Assembly: GCA_013388525.1 (NCBI GenBank)
Contig: JACAFA010000141.1
Coordinates: 1-30,619, forward strand
DNA: 30,619 bases
Source: Ignavibacteriaceae bacterium
Lineage (GTDB): Bacteria; Bacteroidota; Ignavibacteria; Ignavibacteriales; Ignavibacteriaceae
Reading direction: 5' to 3'
Shown here: one piece after another, positions 7,173 to 15,633 of the stretch
Layout of the letters: each line of letters starts with the position of its first letter
Position numbering within the stretch: the first letter of the stretch is position 1
Made by a program: the position numbers and the translations under genes
The notes under the pieces: model-generated
Databases searched by the model: none
The model's input: the letters and a program-made list of their open reading frames with translations, nothing else
Told to the model about the DNA's origin: nothing

Positions 7173-8455
7173 TTTTTTCTTTTCTTCCCGTATTCAGCAT
7201 CAATCTTTATAAATTTTGTGATGATGAATGCAGGTATGGTAGAGATACAAACCCAGATGAAAAAATTCAGATAGCCAACTTGTTCCTGAATCCAGCCGCT
7301 GATCATTCCCGGTAGCATCATTCCAAGTGCCATTAAGCCTGTGGCGATAGCATAATGTGCAGTTTTATATTCTCCATCTGAAATGTAAATGAGATAAAGC
7401 ATAAACGCTGTAAAACCAAAGCCATAACCGAACTGTTCAACTGCAACACAAATGTTTATCAGGATAAAGTTTGATGTTTGCGTCGCTGCGAGATAAACGT
7501 AAACAAGATCCGGCAAATTGATAGCGAGCAGCATCCACCATATCCAGAATTTTAATCCGTGTCTTGATGTAACTATTCCGCCAAGTATTCCACCAAGCGA
7601 AAGTGCAATTATTCCAACCGTTCCGTAAACGAATCCAACTTCACTGGTAGTGAGTGCCAGTCCGCCGACTTTTTTACTATCAAGCAAAAAAGGTGAAGCC
7701 ATCTTAACAAGTTGTGCTTCTGCAAAACGGTAGAGGAGTATGAACAGAATGATGATGATAATTTCTTTTCTCTTAAAGAATGAGATAAATGTTTTGAGAA
7801 ACTCACCAATAAAATGGTTTAATTGAACTTCTTCTCTAGGTGAATCGCTTTTTGGATGAGGAAGAATGAATAGATGATAAATAAAAAACAGAACGAATAA
7901 AGCTGCAAGAATTAAAAAAGTGATCTGCCACGCAAAATGAATCTTGCCAGAACTCTCTTCAAGATGTCCGGCGAGGATTACAAGTAATCCCTGACCTGAT
8001 AACATTGCGATTCGATAAAATGTAGATCTTATTCCAACAAAAAAGGATTGCTGATGTTCCTTCAGACCTAGCATATAAAATCCGTCCGCTGCTATGTCAT
8101 GAGTAGCAGAACTAAAAGCAAGCAGCCAGAAAAATGCAAGCGTGTAACGGAAAAAATTTTCTGTTGGTAGTGTAATTGCAACACCGGCAAGTCCGGCACC
8201 AATAAAGAGCTGCATTATTATTATCCAGAATCTTTTAGTCTTCAGAAGATCAACAACAGGACTCCAGAATGGCTTTATCACCCACGGCAAATAGAGCCAG
8301 CTTGTGTAAAGTGCAATCTCAGTGTTTGAAACATCAAGTCGCTTATACATTATAACGGAAACTGTCATCACAACAACATAAGGAAGACCTTCAGCAAGAT
8401 AGAGAGAGGGAACCCACAGCCAGGGATTTCTTTCTTCGGTTTTTTTACTTTTCAT
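7169..8455 (-). CDS. AmpG-like MFS permease (PAT family)
   Basis: A 428-residue major-facilitator protein with about twelve hydrophobic segments. The N-terminal 'PSLYLAEGLPYVVV' and the mid-protein 'SSATHDIAADGFYML' resemble the AmpG/PAT family (compare AmpG 'TQDIAIDA'). Family members import anhydro-muropeptides in peptidoglycan recycling, and others carry acetyl-CoA. The gene lies 11 bases downstream of a GlcNAc-kinase-like gene on the same strand, so both are probably one transcript. This context favours import of cell-wall amino sugars or muropeptides (inference). The transported substrate cannot be proven from sequence. Its 3' end overlaps cydB by four bases tail-to-tail. Confidence 0.8.
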   Translation of the reverse strand: MKSKKTEERNPWLWVPSLYLAEGLPYVVVMTVSVIMYKRLDVSNTEIALYTSWLYLPWVIKPFWSPVVDLLKTKRFWIIIMQLFIGAGLAGVAITLPTENFFRYTLAFFWLLAFSSATHDIAADGFYMLGLKEHQQSFFVGIRSTFYRIAMLSGQGLLVILAGHLEESSGKIHFAWQITFLILAALFVLFFIYHLFILPHPKSDSPREEVQLNHFIGEFLKTFISFFKRKEIIIIILFILLYRFAEAQLVKMASPFLLDSKKVGGLALTTSEVGFVYGTVGIIALSLGGILGGIVTSRHGLKFWIWWMLLAINLPDLVYVYLAATQTSNFILINICVAVEQFGYGFGFTAFMLYLIYISDGEYKTAHYAIATGLMALGMMLPGMISGWIQEQVGYLNFFIWVCISTIPAFIITKFIKIDAEYGKKRKN

Positions 8456-8466
8456 CTTTATCTGCC

Positions 8467-9390
8467 TCAGGTAGAAGCGAGTCTTTTAGCAAGGAGAATG
8501 GCTCCGCTGACCGGAGGAGTGGCAGGTTTAACGACTTCAACTCTGGGTAAAGTTGATTTGATTTTTTGCCTGACTAAATCCGAGTAGAAATTTTTATTAT
8601 CAATCAGACTTCCTGAAAAAGCCACTCTGAGTCTATCAGTCTGAATTTTATCAAGCAGTGATTTTATGTGGAGAATTAATTCATCAGCTTCTTCATCGAG
8701 TATATCTTCGGCAATTGTATCGCCTTCTTCAGCGGCTTCGATTACAATTTTTGCAACTGACGCAACATCGAGTTTTTCTTTATACACTTTATTTATGATT
8801 GAAATTGAAAAGCTGGAATTCATTTTAGCATTCAGCAATTCTGATATGAGTGTTTCTTCCCCTCTGCCGTCTGATGCTTTTGAAACAGCGTTTAAAGCTT
8901 TTCGTCCAATCGAGTAACCGCTTCCTTCATCACCTATCAATCTGCCGAATCCGCCAACACGATGAATAGCTCCTCTATCATCTTTGCCGAACAGAATTGA
9001 ACCGGTGCCTGCAATTAAAATGCAGCCCGCCGAATCGGGAAAAGCTCCTTCGAGTGCAACGTGTGCATCGCTCAAAACTTTAACGCCCTTGAAATGGACT
9101 CCCTGTTCTTCTGAGTAGTCTTTGAAACTTTTTTCAAGCAGCTTTGCATCTTCATCACGACCTGCGCCAGCAACACCGATTACTATCTGTTTTACATTTG
9201 CAAAGTCCCCGCCAATCTGAAAAAGGTTTTCTTCGATTAAAGCAAAAATATTTTCAACTGCTTCCTGAATTCCGATGATAAGGAAGTTTGACGGTTTGCC
9301 GGAAATCTCATTAATTATTTTGCCAGACAAGTCTGCAATTGCACAATCTGTCTTTGTTCCGCCGCCGTCTATGCCGATTAGGTATTTCAT
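8467..9390 (-). CDS. N-acetylglucosamine-kinase-like ATPase (BadF/BadG/BcrA/BcrD family)
   Basis: A 307-residue sugar kinase of the ASKHA superfamily. The phosphate-1 motif is 'GIDGGGTKTDCAIAD' at the N-terminus. 'ILIAGTGSILFG' then 'VGGFGRLIGDEGSGYSIG' give the phosphate-2 and substrate region, and 'VAFSGSLI' is the adenosine motif. Members phosphorylate N-acetylglucosamine or related amino sugars. Related BcrA/D proteins are reductase activators, but those carry an iron-sulphur cysteine signature that is absent here. I chose the ATG at 9390, which puts the phosphate motif at residues 5-10 as is usual. A start at 9432 would add 14 residues with no family counterpart. It is first in a two-gene operon with the AmpG-like permease. 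Confidence 0.82.
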   Translation of the reverse strand: MKYLIGIDGGGTKTDCAIADLSGKIINEISGKPSNFLIIGIQEAVENIFALIEENLFQIGGDFANVKQIVIGVAGAGRDEDAKLLEKSFKDYSEEQGVHFKGVKVLSDAHVALEGAFPDSAGCILIAGTGSILFGKDDRGAIHRVGGFGRLIGDEGSGYSIGRKALNAVSKASDGRGEETLISELLNAKMNSSFSISIINKVYKEKLDVASVAKIVIEAAEEGDTIAEDILDEEADELILHIKSLLDKIQTDRLRVAFSGSLIDNKNFYSDLVRQKIKSTLPRVEVVKPATPPVSGAILLAKRLAST

Positions 9391-9659
9391 AAATAAATTA
9401 AGTTGTATTCGATTCAAAAATACCGAATTCATCTAACTCTGAAAAAACAAATAATTTTTTTGTATTAGAAATTTTAATGTATACCGAAATAATTAATAAT
9501 TAAATAACGATTTGTTTATCCTGCCAGAATAAATTCTTCTTAAATTATTTCAGTCCATAAACAGGATTTAAAATGATTCATTCTTGTCTACCATACAAAC
9601 TCTTACATACCCTATCTTTCTCGAGAAAGTTGTTGCTATTAAAATAAAAAGGATTTTTT

Positions 9660-11360
9660 ATGAAAAGATTAAGTGTAATAATTTTTATTTCAGTAATGCT
9701 GTTTGTAAACCCGCAGGCACAGCAGATTGTAAACGACGAAGTTAAGAAGAAACTTGCCGAACTATCCCACTATGGTGTGCAATATAAATTTTTAGATGAA
9801 ACTACTATTGAACTGTATAATACACTTACCGGCTGGAAACAAATAAAAACATTAAAGGAACCTGAAGCCGAAACAATTTACAACTGGGCAAACAAGAAAG
9901 GAATACCAGTAATTGAAATAGACCCGGCACAGGTTGATACAACTAAATGGAATGGTTGGTATGATTACTGGACTTATGTACTTGTATCAAATGCTGATAC
10001 TAGAATTCCAACACAGGCCTATGATTTTGATGGAAATGGATTTGTTGAGATATATGGGTTATTTGGCGGTGTCGGATTTGATCCTGAATACCGGATTTTC
10101 GAAATATATCCTGATGGCAGTTCTGTTCAACGTTATGTTTATAATTCAACTCCAGGCGGACTTAGCACTCAAATACTAGATATTGATAAAAATGGATTGA
10201 AAGAAGTGGTTTTTTATCATGGGCAAGATAACTATGTATACGAACAAACCGATACGTTATCACTTCCAACACAACTTAAGTTCGTATTTAATAAATATGA
10301 TGGACTCGGTAACTACCTTTCAATAGAAAAAATGGCATATATGGATGAAGATACACTTATTGATTTTGTTCACAGGGGAGCTGACACTACAGTTTCACCC
10401 GACTATTTATTATATGTGTCAGAATATAATCCCTCCATTAACAATTTTGAAAAAACCTGGTATATCGAACCCTATATCCCACCAATTGGTTTTGATTTTA
10501 CAGATGGATTCAATTTAGGAGACTATGATGGGGACCTGAGAATGGAAATTATCTCTAGTTCATTGTGGGGAAAAATAAGAATAGTTGAGAATGTATCTGA
10601 TAATAATTATGAAGTAATATTTCAGGACAGCTTGCCATTAGTGAATATGTATTACCAGGCATCGGGTGATCTGGATGGTGATGGGAAAAGGGAGTTCTTT
10701 ATTGGTGCAACTATGGGTGATGGAAACTGGACAACTATGTTTGAAACTGATGGAGATAATAGTTACACACCTAAATTTATATTTCATCTTTTGTCAGGCG
10801 GCTCACTTGATGATCCTACTTATTTAACGGATGACATAGATGGGGATGGTAAGCTTGAGTTTGCAATATTGAGCGGGGGTTATCTCTATGTTTTTAAGTC
10901 TGATGGAGAAGATTCTTATTATTTATGGTTCTTGAAAAAGGGTCCAACAAGTTTTACAATAAATTTTTTTGATATGAATGGCGATAGTATAAAAGATATA
11001 CTGTGGACTGCAATAAATGATGAAAGGTGGACTTCTGAAATTTTTATAGGAACTGAATTAATTAATGATGTTATTGATTATAAGTCGGAAATCCCCGATA
11101 AGATAGAATTAAAGCAGAATTACCCAAATCCCTTTAACCCGAGTACAAAAATTCAATATGCATTAAACATCAGGCAATATGTTACTTTAAAGATTTACGA
11201 TTTGCTGGGAAGAGAAATTACAACACTCGTAGATGAGGAAAAAGAAGCAGGAAATTACATAATACAATGGGATGCAGATGGTTTACCATCAGGGATTTAT
11301 ATGTATAGGTTACAAACAGAAAAGCAGAGCATCGCACGAAAGATGCTATTAATTAAGTAA
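9660..11360 (+). CDS. Secreted FG-GAP/VCBS-like repeat protein with T9SS sorting tail (copy 1)
   Basis: A 566-residue exported protein. The signal peptide is at about 1-20 ('IIFISVMLFVNPQAQ'). Six or seven aspartate-rich repeats of the form DxDxDGxxE/D follow near residues 122, 174, 288, 338 ('DLDGDGKREFFIG'), 393 ('DIDGDGKLEFAIL') and 439. These are typical of calcium-binding FG-GAP/VCBS blades, so a beta-propeller is likely. Residues about 480-566 form a type A sorting domain beginning 'LKQNYPNPFNPSTKIQY', which directs export by the type IX secretion system to the cell surface. The biological role is unknown; adhesion or surface carbohydrate binding is possible. It is tandem with a close paralogue starting 32 bases downstream. 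An AAGGA ribosome site precedes the ATG. Confidence 0.88.
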   Translation: MKRLSVIIFISVMLFVNPQAQQIVNDEVKKKLAELSHYGVQYKFLDETTIELYNTLTGWKQIKTLKEPEAETIYNWANKKGIPVIEIDPAQVDTTKWNGWYDYWTYVLVSNADTRIPTQAYDFDGNGFVEIYGLFGGVGFDPEYRIFEIYPDGSSVQRYVYNSTPGGLSTQILDIDKNGLKEVVFYHGQDNYVYEQTDTLSLPTQLKFVFNKYDGLGNYLSIEKMAYMDEDTLIDFVHRGADTTVSPDYLLYVSEYNPSINNFEKTWYIEPYIPPIGFDFTDGFNLGDYDGDLRMEIISSSLWGKIRIVENVSDNNYEVIFQDSLPLVNMYYQASGDLDGDGKREFFIGATMGDGNWTTMFETDGDNSYTPKFIFHLLSGGSLDDPTYLTDDIDGDGKLEFAILSGGYLYVFKSDGEDSYYLWFLKKGPTSFTINFFDMNGDSIKDILWTAINDERWTSEIFIGTELINDVIDYKSEIPDKIELKQNYPNPFNPSTKIQYALNIRQYVTLKIYDLLGREITTLVDEEKEAGNYIIQWDADGLPSGIYMYRLQTEKQSIARKMLLIK

Positions 11361-11392
11361 GTGTTAACATTTGAAAAGAAAGAAGAAAAACA

Positions 11393-13087
11393 ATGAAGAA
11401 TATTTGCTCAATAATTTTTGTTTTTACACTAATGCTAACAAACTTGTTCACAGTATCCATCGGACAGGCACAACAGAACCTAACAGATGAAGTTAAACAA
11501 AAGCTTGAGGAACTATCCCGCTATGGTGTAGAGTATAAATTTTTAGATGACAACACAATTGAGCTGACCAATACACTTACCGGCTTAAAACAAATAAAAA
11601 CACTTAAAGAACCAGAGACCGAAGCAATATACATTTGGGCAAACCGGAAAGGCATACCTGTTCTTGAAATTGACCCGACACAAGTTGACACCAGCCAATG
11701 GAATGGATGGTATGATTACTGGTCGTGGGTACGTACAGGAAATGCTGTAAAAATTCCGACTCAAGTAAAGGATTTCGATGGGAATAGTTTCCCAGAAACT
11801 TATGGACCTTTTGGTATTGTTGGAAATTCAGAGAACCGAATTTTCGAGGTGTTTCCAGATGGGAGTTTTATTCAAAGATATAATTATTTTTCACCTGCAC
11901 CAATCATAAGTACAAATATAGTAGATGTTGACAGTAATGGATTGTGGGAAATTGTATTTCAAAGATCAACCTTTAGCTACTTTTTTGAACAAGATAGCTC
12001 AGCATCGCTACCAATAACTTCCAAGTTTGTTTTTAATAAATATGATGGGCTCAGTGCATACCTCACTAAGGAAGTATTTGCAAATATGGATAACGATTCG
12101 TTGATAGATTATGTTCATCGTGGTGCTGATTCAACAATCAGCTCGGTTTATTTGTTTTATATCTCAGAGTATAATCCAACCATTCATAATTTTGAAAAGA
12201 AATGGTATTTAGAACTAAGGTATGACTTTTATGATGGATTTGATGTTGGTGATTATGACGATGATGGAAAAATGGAATCTATCCTAAGTTCAATTGGTGG
12301 AAGATTAAAAATAATTGAAAACATTGGAAATGATGATTATGGAATAATTTTTCAGGATAGCTTACCACTGGTTAATATGTATTACCAGTCGTCAGGAGAC
12401 CTGGATGGTGATGGTAAGAGAGAGTTTTTTATTGGTGCCACAATGGGTGATGGTAATTGGACAACTATGTTTGAAACTGATGGTGATAACCATTACACTC
12501 CCCGCTTCATATTTCATCTACTATCGGGTGGTTCACTTGACGACCCTACTTATATTACAGATGACATTGATGAAGATGGAAAACTTGAATTTGCAATATT
12601 AAGCGGAGGTTATCTTTACGTCTTTAAATCTAATGGAGATGATTCTTATTATTTATGGTATTTGAAACAAGGTCCTGCAAGCTTCTCAATTAATTTTTAT
12701 GATATGGATGGAGACAGCACTAAAGATATACTTTGGACAGTAATAAAAGATGATCAATGGACATCTAATATTTATAAAGGTTCACCAGTTGTTAGTGTTG
12801 AAGATAATGACACAGTATTGCCGAATCAAATGGAATTGTTACAGAATTTTCCGAATCCGTTTAATCCTGTTACAACTATAAAATATGACATTCAAAAAGA
12901 AGGCGAAGTAAAAATAGTTGTTTATGATATATTGGGTAGAACGGTAAAAGAACTTGTTAATGAAAAAAAACAACCTGGTAGATATGAAGTCCAATTCGAT
13001 GCAAATAATTTAGCAAGCGGAGTATATTTGTACAGGCTAAGTGCTAATGAATTTATTCAAACTAAGAAAATGATTTTAATGAAGTAG
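11393..13087 (+). CDS. Secreted FG-GAP/VCBS-like repeat protein with T9SS sorting tail (copy 2)
   Basis: A 564-residue paralogue of the preceding gene, colinear along its whole length. It has a signal peptide ('LTNLFTVSIGQAQQ'), the shared N-terminal region ('DEVKQKLEELSRYGVEYKF'), the same aspartate-rich repeats, and a C-terminal T9SS domain beginning 'LLQNFPNPFNPVTTIKY'. Similarity is uneven. The block from 'QDSLPLVNMYY' through 'AILSGGYLYVFKS' is almost identical to copy 1 in protein but differs at many third codon positions, whereas the sorting tail is clearly diverged. The duplication is therefore old and the central block is under strong protein-level constraint (inference). It lies in one transcript with copy 1 and is closed by the terminator at 13110-13134. 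Confidence 0.88.
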   Translation: MKNICSIIFVFTLMLTNLFTVSIGQAQQNLTDEVKQKLEELSRYGVEYKFLDDNTIELTNTLTGLKQIKTLKEPETEAIYIWANRKGIPVLEIDPTQVDTSQWNGWYDYWSWVRTGNAVKIPTQVKDFDGNSFPETYGPFGIVGNSENRIFEVFPDGSFIQRYNYFSPAPIISTNIVDVDSNGLWEIVFQRSTFSYFFEQDSSASLPITSKFVFNKYDGLSAYLTKEVFANMDNDSLIDYVHRGADSTISSVYLFYISEYNPTIHNFEKKWYLELRYDFYDGFDVGDYDDDGKMESILSSIGGRLKIIENIGNDDYGIIFQDSLPLVNMYYQSSGDLDGDGKREFFIGATMGDGNWTTMFETDGDNHYTPRFIFHLLSGGSLDDPTYITDDIDEDGKLEFAILSGGYLYVFKSNGDDSYYLWYLKQGPASFSINFYDMDGDSTKDILWTVIKDDQWTSNIYKGSPVVSVEDNDTVLPNQMELLQNFPNPFNPVTTIKYDIQKEGEVKIVVYDILGRTVKELVNEKKQPGRYEVQFDANNLASGVYLYRLSANEFIQTKKMILMK

Positions 13088-13109
13088 TTACATTATACCT
13101 TCTTTATGG

Positions 13110-13134
13110 AACCCCGCAATGCGGGGTTTTTTAT
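13110..13134 (+). terminator. Intrinsic terminator closing the two-gene T9SS operon
   Basis: AACCCCGC (13110-13117) and GCGGGGTT (13121-13128) form a perfect 8-bp GC-rich stem with loop AAT, followed by a T-run to 13132 and then ATT. It lies 23 bases past the copy 2 stop codon. Confidence 0.95.
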
Positions 13135-13226
13135 TAACTCAATTGGTTCAATGAATTAATTAGTGCTTTACTTTTCTCAAATCATTATATTCACATACCA
13201 AAAGATAAAAAGTTGAAGAACAGTCA

Positions 13227-14723
13227 ATGAAAAACCTCGAAGAATATTTCGGTCAATTCAGAGAAAATATTGTAGGCTATCACAAAACCTTCACTTCACC
13301 TTATGGTGAAAAGAGAATTGTGTATGCCGACTGGATTGCAAGCGGACGATTGTATAAACCAATCGAGGAAAAAATCAGCGAAGTATTCGGACCGCTTGTC
13401 GGCAACACTCATTCCGAAGCTAGTGAGACCGGAACTTCAATGACTCACGCTTACCACGAAGCTCACGAGATAATTAAAAAACATTGTAATGCATCAAAAG
13501 ATGATGTGATAATTACAACCGGTTCTGGAATGACGGGAGTAATCTGCAAATTTCAAAGATTGCTTGGTTTAAAAATTCCCGAACAGTTAAAAGATTATCT
13601 TCAGCTTCCTGAAGAGCTTCGTCCTGTAGTTTTTGTTACTCATATGGAACATCACTCAAACCACACAACCTGGCTTGAAACAATTGCAGATGTGATTGTC
13701 ATTGCTCCAACGGATGAAGGTTTGGTTGATGAGAATGATCTTGAAAGATTATTAATCAAGTATAAAAATCGTCAACTCAAAATTGGTGCATTCTCTGCTT
13801 GTTCGAATGTTACAGGAATTGAACCTCCTTACTATAAGCTTGCAAAGATTGTTCACAAACACGGCGGATATTGTTTTGTTGACTTTGCGTGTTCAGCTCC
13901 TTATGTAAAAATTGATATGCATCCTTCTGACCCGGAAGAAAAACTTGATGCGATTTATTTCTCACCGCATAAATTTCTTGGTGGTCCCGGTTCCTCAGGA
14001 GTTTTGATATTTGATTCACAGCTCTATAAAAATAAAGTTCCAGATCAACCCGGAGGCGGAACTGTTGATTGGACAAATCCCTGGGGTCAGCATAAATTTG
14101 TTTCAAGCATCGAAGCTCGCGAAGACGGAGGAACTCCAGCATTTCTACAAGCAATAAAAGCAGCCCTTTGCATTAAGCTGAAAGAAGAAATGACAGTTGA
14201 AAAAATGCGGGAAAGGGAAGAAGAGCTGGTGGATATTGCTTTCAGAGAAATGAGCAAGATTCCCGGTTTACATATTCTCGCTCATCACATTAAAAAACGT
14301 CTTGGTGCAATTTCATTTTATGTGGATGATATTCATTATAATCTTCTTGTTAAACTATTAAATGATCGTTATGGAGTGCAGACAAGAGGTGGCTGTTCTT
14401 GTGCCGGGACTTACGGGCATTATCTTCTTCACGTTGACCCTCAGCGTTCAAAACGCATTACAGACAAAATTGATCAGGGAGATCTTTCAGAAAAGCCCGG
14501 GTGGGTGAGAATGTCAATTCATCCGACAATGACAAATGACGAGCTCTATCTGATTACCAACGCCATCAGAGAAATAGTTGAGAATATTGATGACTGGCAA
14601 AAAGATTACAACTATGATATTCACAAAAATGAATTCTTCCACAAATCCTCAGACGGAAAAGAAAAAGATCGGATAAAAAGCTGGTTTGACCTCTCGCAAA
14701 AAGAATCTGTTAAGATAGACTAA
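13227..14723 (+). CDS. Class V PLP-dependent aminotransferase / cysteine-desulfurase-like enzyme
   Basis: A 498-residue fold-type I PLP enzyme of the class V (NifS/CsdA-like) group. 'AFSACSNVTGIEPP' and 'YCFVDFACSAPY' carry the cofactor-binding aspartate. K249 in 'YFSPHKFLGGPGSSG' is the PLP lysine. 'TRGGCSCAGTYGHYL' carries C390 and C392 in the loop where cysteine desulfurases have their catalytic cysteine. The protein is longer than typical SufS/IscS (about 400) and ends in an extra C-terminal region of roughly 30 charged residues. No fes-cluster genes (iscU, sufBCD) are near, so a housekeeping iron-sulphur role is not supported. Cysteine desulfurase, selenocysteine lyase or another carbon-sulphur lyase are all possible. 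Weak Shine-Dalgarno. The 3' end runs into a large palindrome. Confidence 0.82.
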   Translation: MKNLEEYFGQFRENIVGYHKTFTSPYGEKRIVYADWIASGRLYKPIEEKISEVFGPLVGNTHSEASETGTSMTHAYHEAHEIIKKHCNASKDDVIITTGSGMTGVICKFQRLLGLKIPEQLKDYLQLPEELRPVVFVTHMEHHSNHTTWLETIADVIVIAPTDEGLVDENDLERLLIKYKNRQLKIGAFSACSNVTGIEPPYYKLAKIVHKHGGYCFVDFACSAPYVKIDMHPSDPEEKLDAIYFSPHKFLGGPGSSGVLIFDSQLYKNKVPDQPGGGTVDWTNPWGQHKFVSSIEAREDGGTPAFLQAIKAALCIKLKEEMTVEKMREREEELVDIAFREMSKIPGLHILAHHIKKRLGAISFYVDDIHYNLLVKLLNDRYGVQTRGGCSCAGTYGHYLLHVDPQRSKRITDKIDQGDLSEKPGWVRMSIHPTMTNDELYLITNAIREIVENIDDWQKDYNYDIHKNEFFHKSSDGKEKDRIKSWFDLSQKESVKID

Positions 14724-14755
14724 TTGATGCTATCGCTTTAAGCGATAGTATCAAT
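14723..14755. repeat. 33-base palindrome overlapping the stop of the class V PLP gene
   Basis: The two halves ATTGATGCTATCGCTT and AAGCGATAGTATCAAT are complementary at all 16 positions with one G-T wobble, and a single T is at the centre. The left arm begins on the last base of the stop codon. As RNA this would be a long stem with a TTTAA-type loop. No T-tract follows, so it could stabilise the 3' end or act as a weak terminator. Confidence 0.65.
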
Positions 14756-14903
14756 CACCAAAAATGGAGAGATTTTGTTTCCTACTGTTGCTTTTCATCT
14801 TTAAAAAATTATATTACCAATTGTAAGTAAAGTTTCTTATAAAAATTCTTGCTGACAGTAAAACATTGTCATCTAACGAAGCTTTTAAGAAAGGAGAACT
14901 GCA

Positions 14904-15626
14904 ATGGCAATAGGTGCTTATGAAAAATGTAAAAGATACATCGAATCCCACACACAAAAACCAGAGACACCAGCCATAAAGAAGGAAGTATATCCCTGCA
15001 TTACAATTTCAAGACAGACAGGTGCGGGTTCAAAACCTGTGTGTGAAAATCTTATTAAGATTATGGATGAGTATTCTGAAGCTGAAGGAGTGAAGTGGGC
15101 ATATTTTGACCGAAACTTAATTGAAAAAGTTTTGGAAGACCACAACCTTCCTAAACAGATTTCAGAATTTATGCACGAAGGTAAATACAAACATCTCACG
15201 GCGGTTGTATATGAAATGCTTGGTTTGAAACCTGCGGAATGGACACTTGTCCATAAAACCACCGATACAATTCTTCAGCTTGCCAGAATGGGAAACGTGA
15301 TAATTGTTGGAAGAGGTGCTAATATCATTACTTCAAAACTGAAAAATACTTTTCACGTTAGACTAATTGCATCTCTTGAAAAAAGAGTTGAGCATATAAA
15401 ATCTTTAATGAATATGAGTGAGAAGGAAGCATTAAATTATATAAAGAAGGAAGACGAGAACAGGAAGCAGTATATCAAATCATATTTTCATGCAGATGTT
15501 GATGATCCCCTGCTGTATCATATGACGGTTAACACAGATTTGCTTACACATAAAGGAACGGCATATCTGATTGCTGAAGCAGTAGTATTGAAATTTTCGC
15601 ATCTGTTTCTGCAGTTTGCGCATTAG
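14904..15626 (+). CDS. Cytidylate-kinase-like P-loop protein
   Basis: A 240-residue protein matching the cytidylate kinase-like family (Cytidylate_kin2). Its N-terminal strand and loop are 'CITISRQTGAGSKPVCENL'. 'ARMGNVIIVGRGANII' and 'FHVRLIASLEKRVEHI' are the other recognisable segments, and a lid-like basic stretch runs 'KKEDENRKQYIKSYFHAD'. True CMP kinase has GxGKGT in the P-loop. Here the loop is GAGSKPV, so the nucleotide substrate is uncertain and the function may not be CMP phosphorylation. A strong AAGGAG site ends 7 bases before the ATG and fixes the start, one of the few good Shine-Dalgarno sites in the window. It is convergent with the aldehyde dehydrogenase gene, 7 bases apart with no terminator. 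Confidence 0.8.
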   Translation: MAIGAYEKCKRYIESHTQKPETPAIKKEVYPCITISRQTGAGSKPVCENLIKIMDEYSEAEGVKWAYFDRNLIEKVLEDHNLPKQISEFMHEGKYKHLTAVVYEMLGLKPAEWTLVHKTTDTILQLARMGNVIIVGRGANIITSKLKNTFHVRLIASLEKRVEHIKSLMNMSEKEALNYIKKEDENRKQYIKSYFHADVDDPLLYHMTVNTDLLTHKGTAYLIAEAVVLKFSHLFLQFAH

Positions 15627-15633
15627 GGAAAAG

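Noticed and set aside
9391..9432. Longer start for the GlcNAc-kinase-like gene at 9432
   Set aside because: It would add 14 residues ahead of the phosphate-binding motif, which normally begins within the first ten residues, and no ribosome site supports it.
14853..14871. TGACA...TGTCA inverted pair before the cytidylate-kinase-like gene as an operator
   Set aside because: Only five-base arms with no supporting -35/-10 context; expected by chance in AT-rich spacer.
15627..15633. Terminator between the convergent cytidylate-kinase-like and aldehyde dehydrogenase genes
   Set aside because: Only seven bases separate the stop codons and no stem with a T-tract can be formed.
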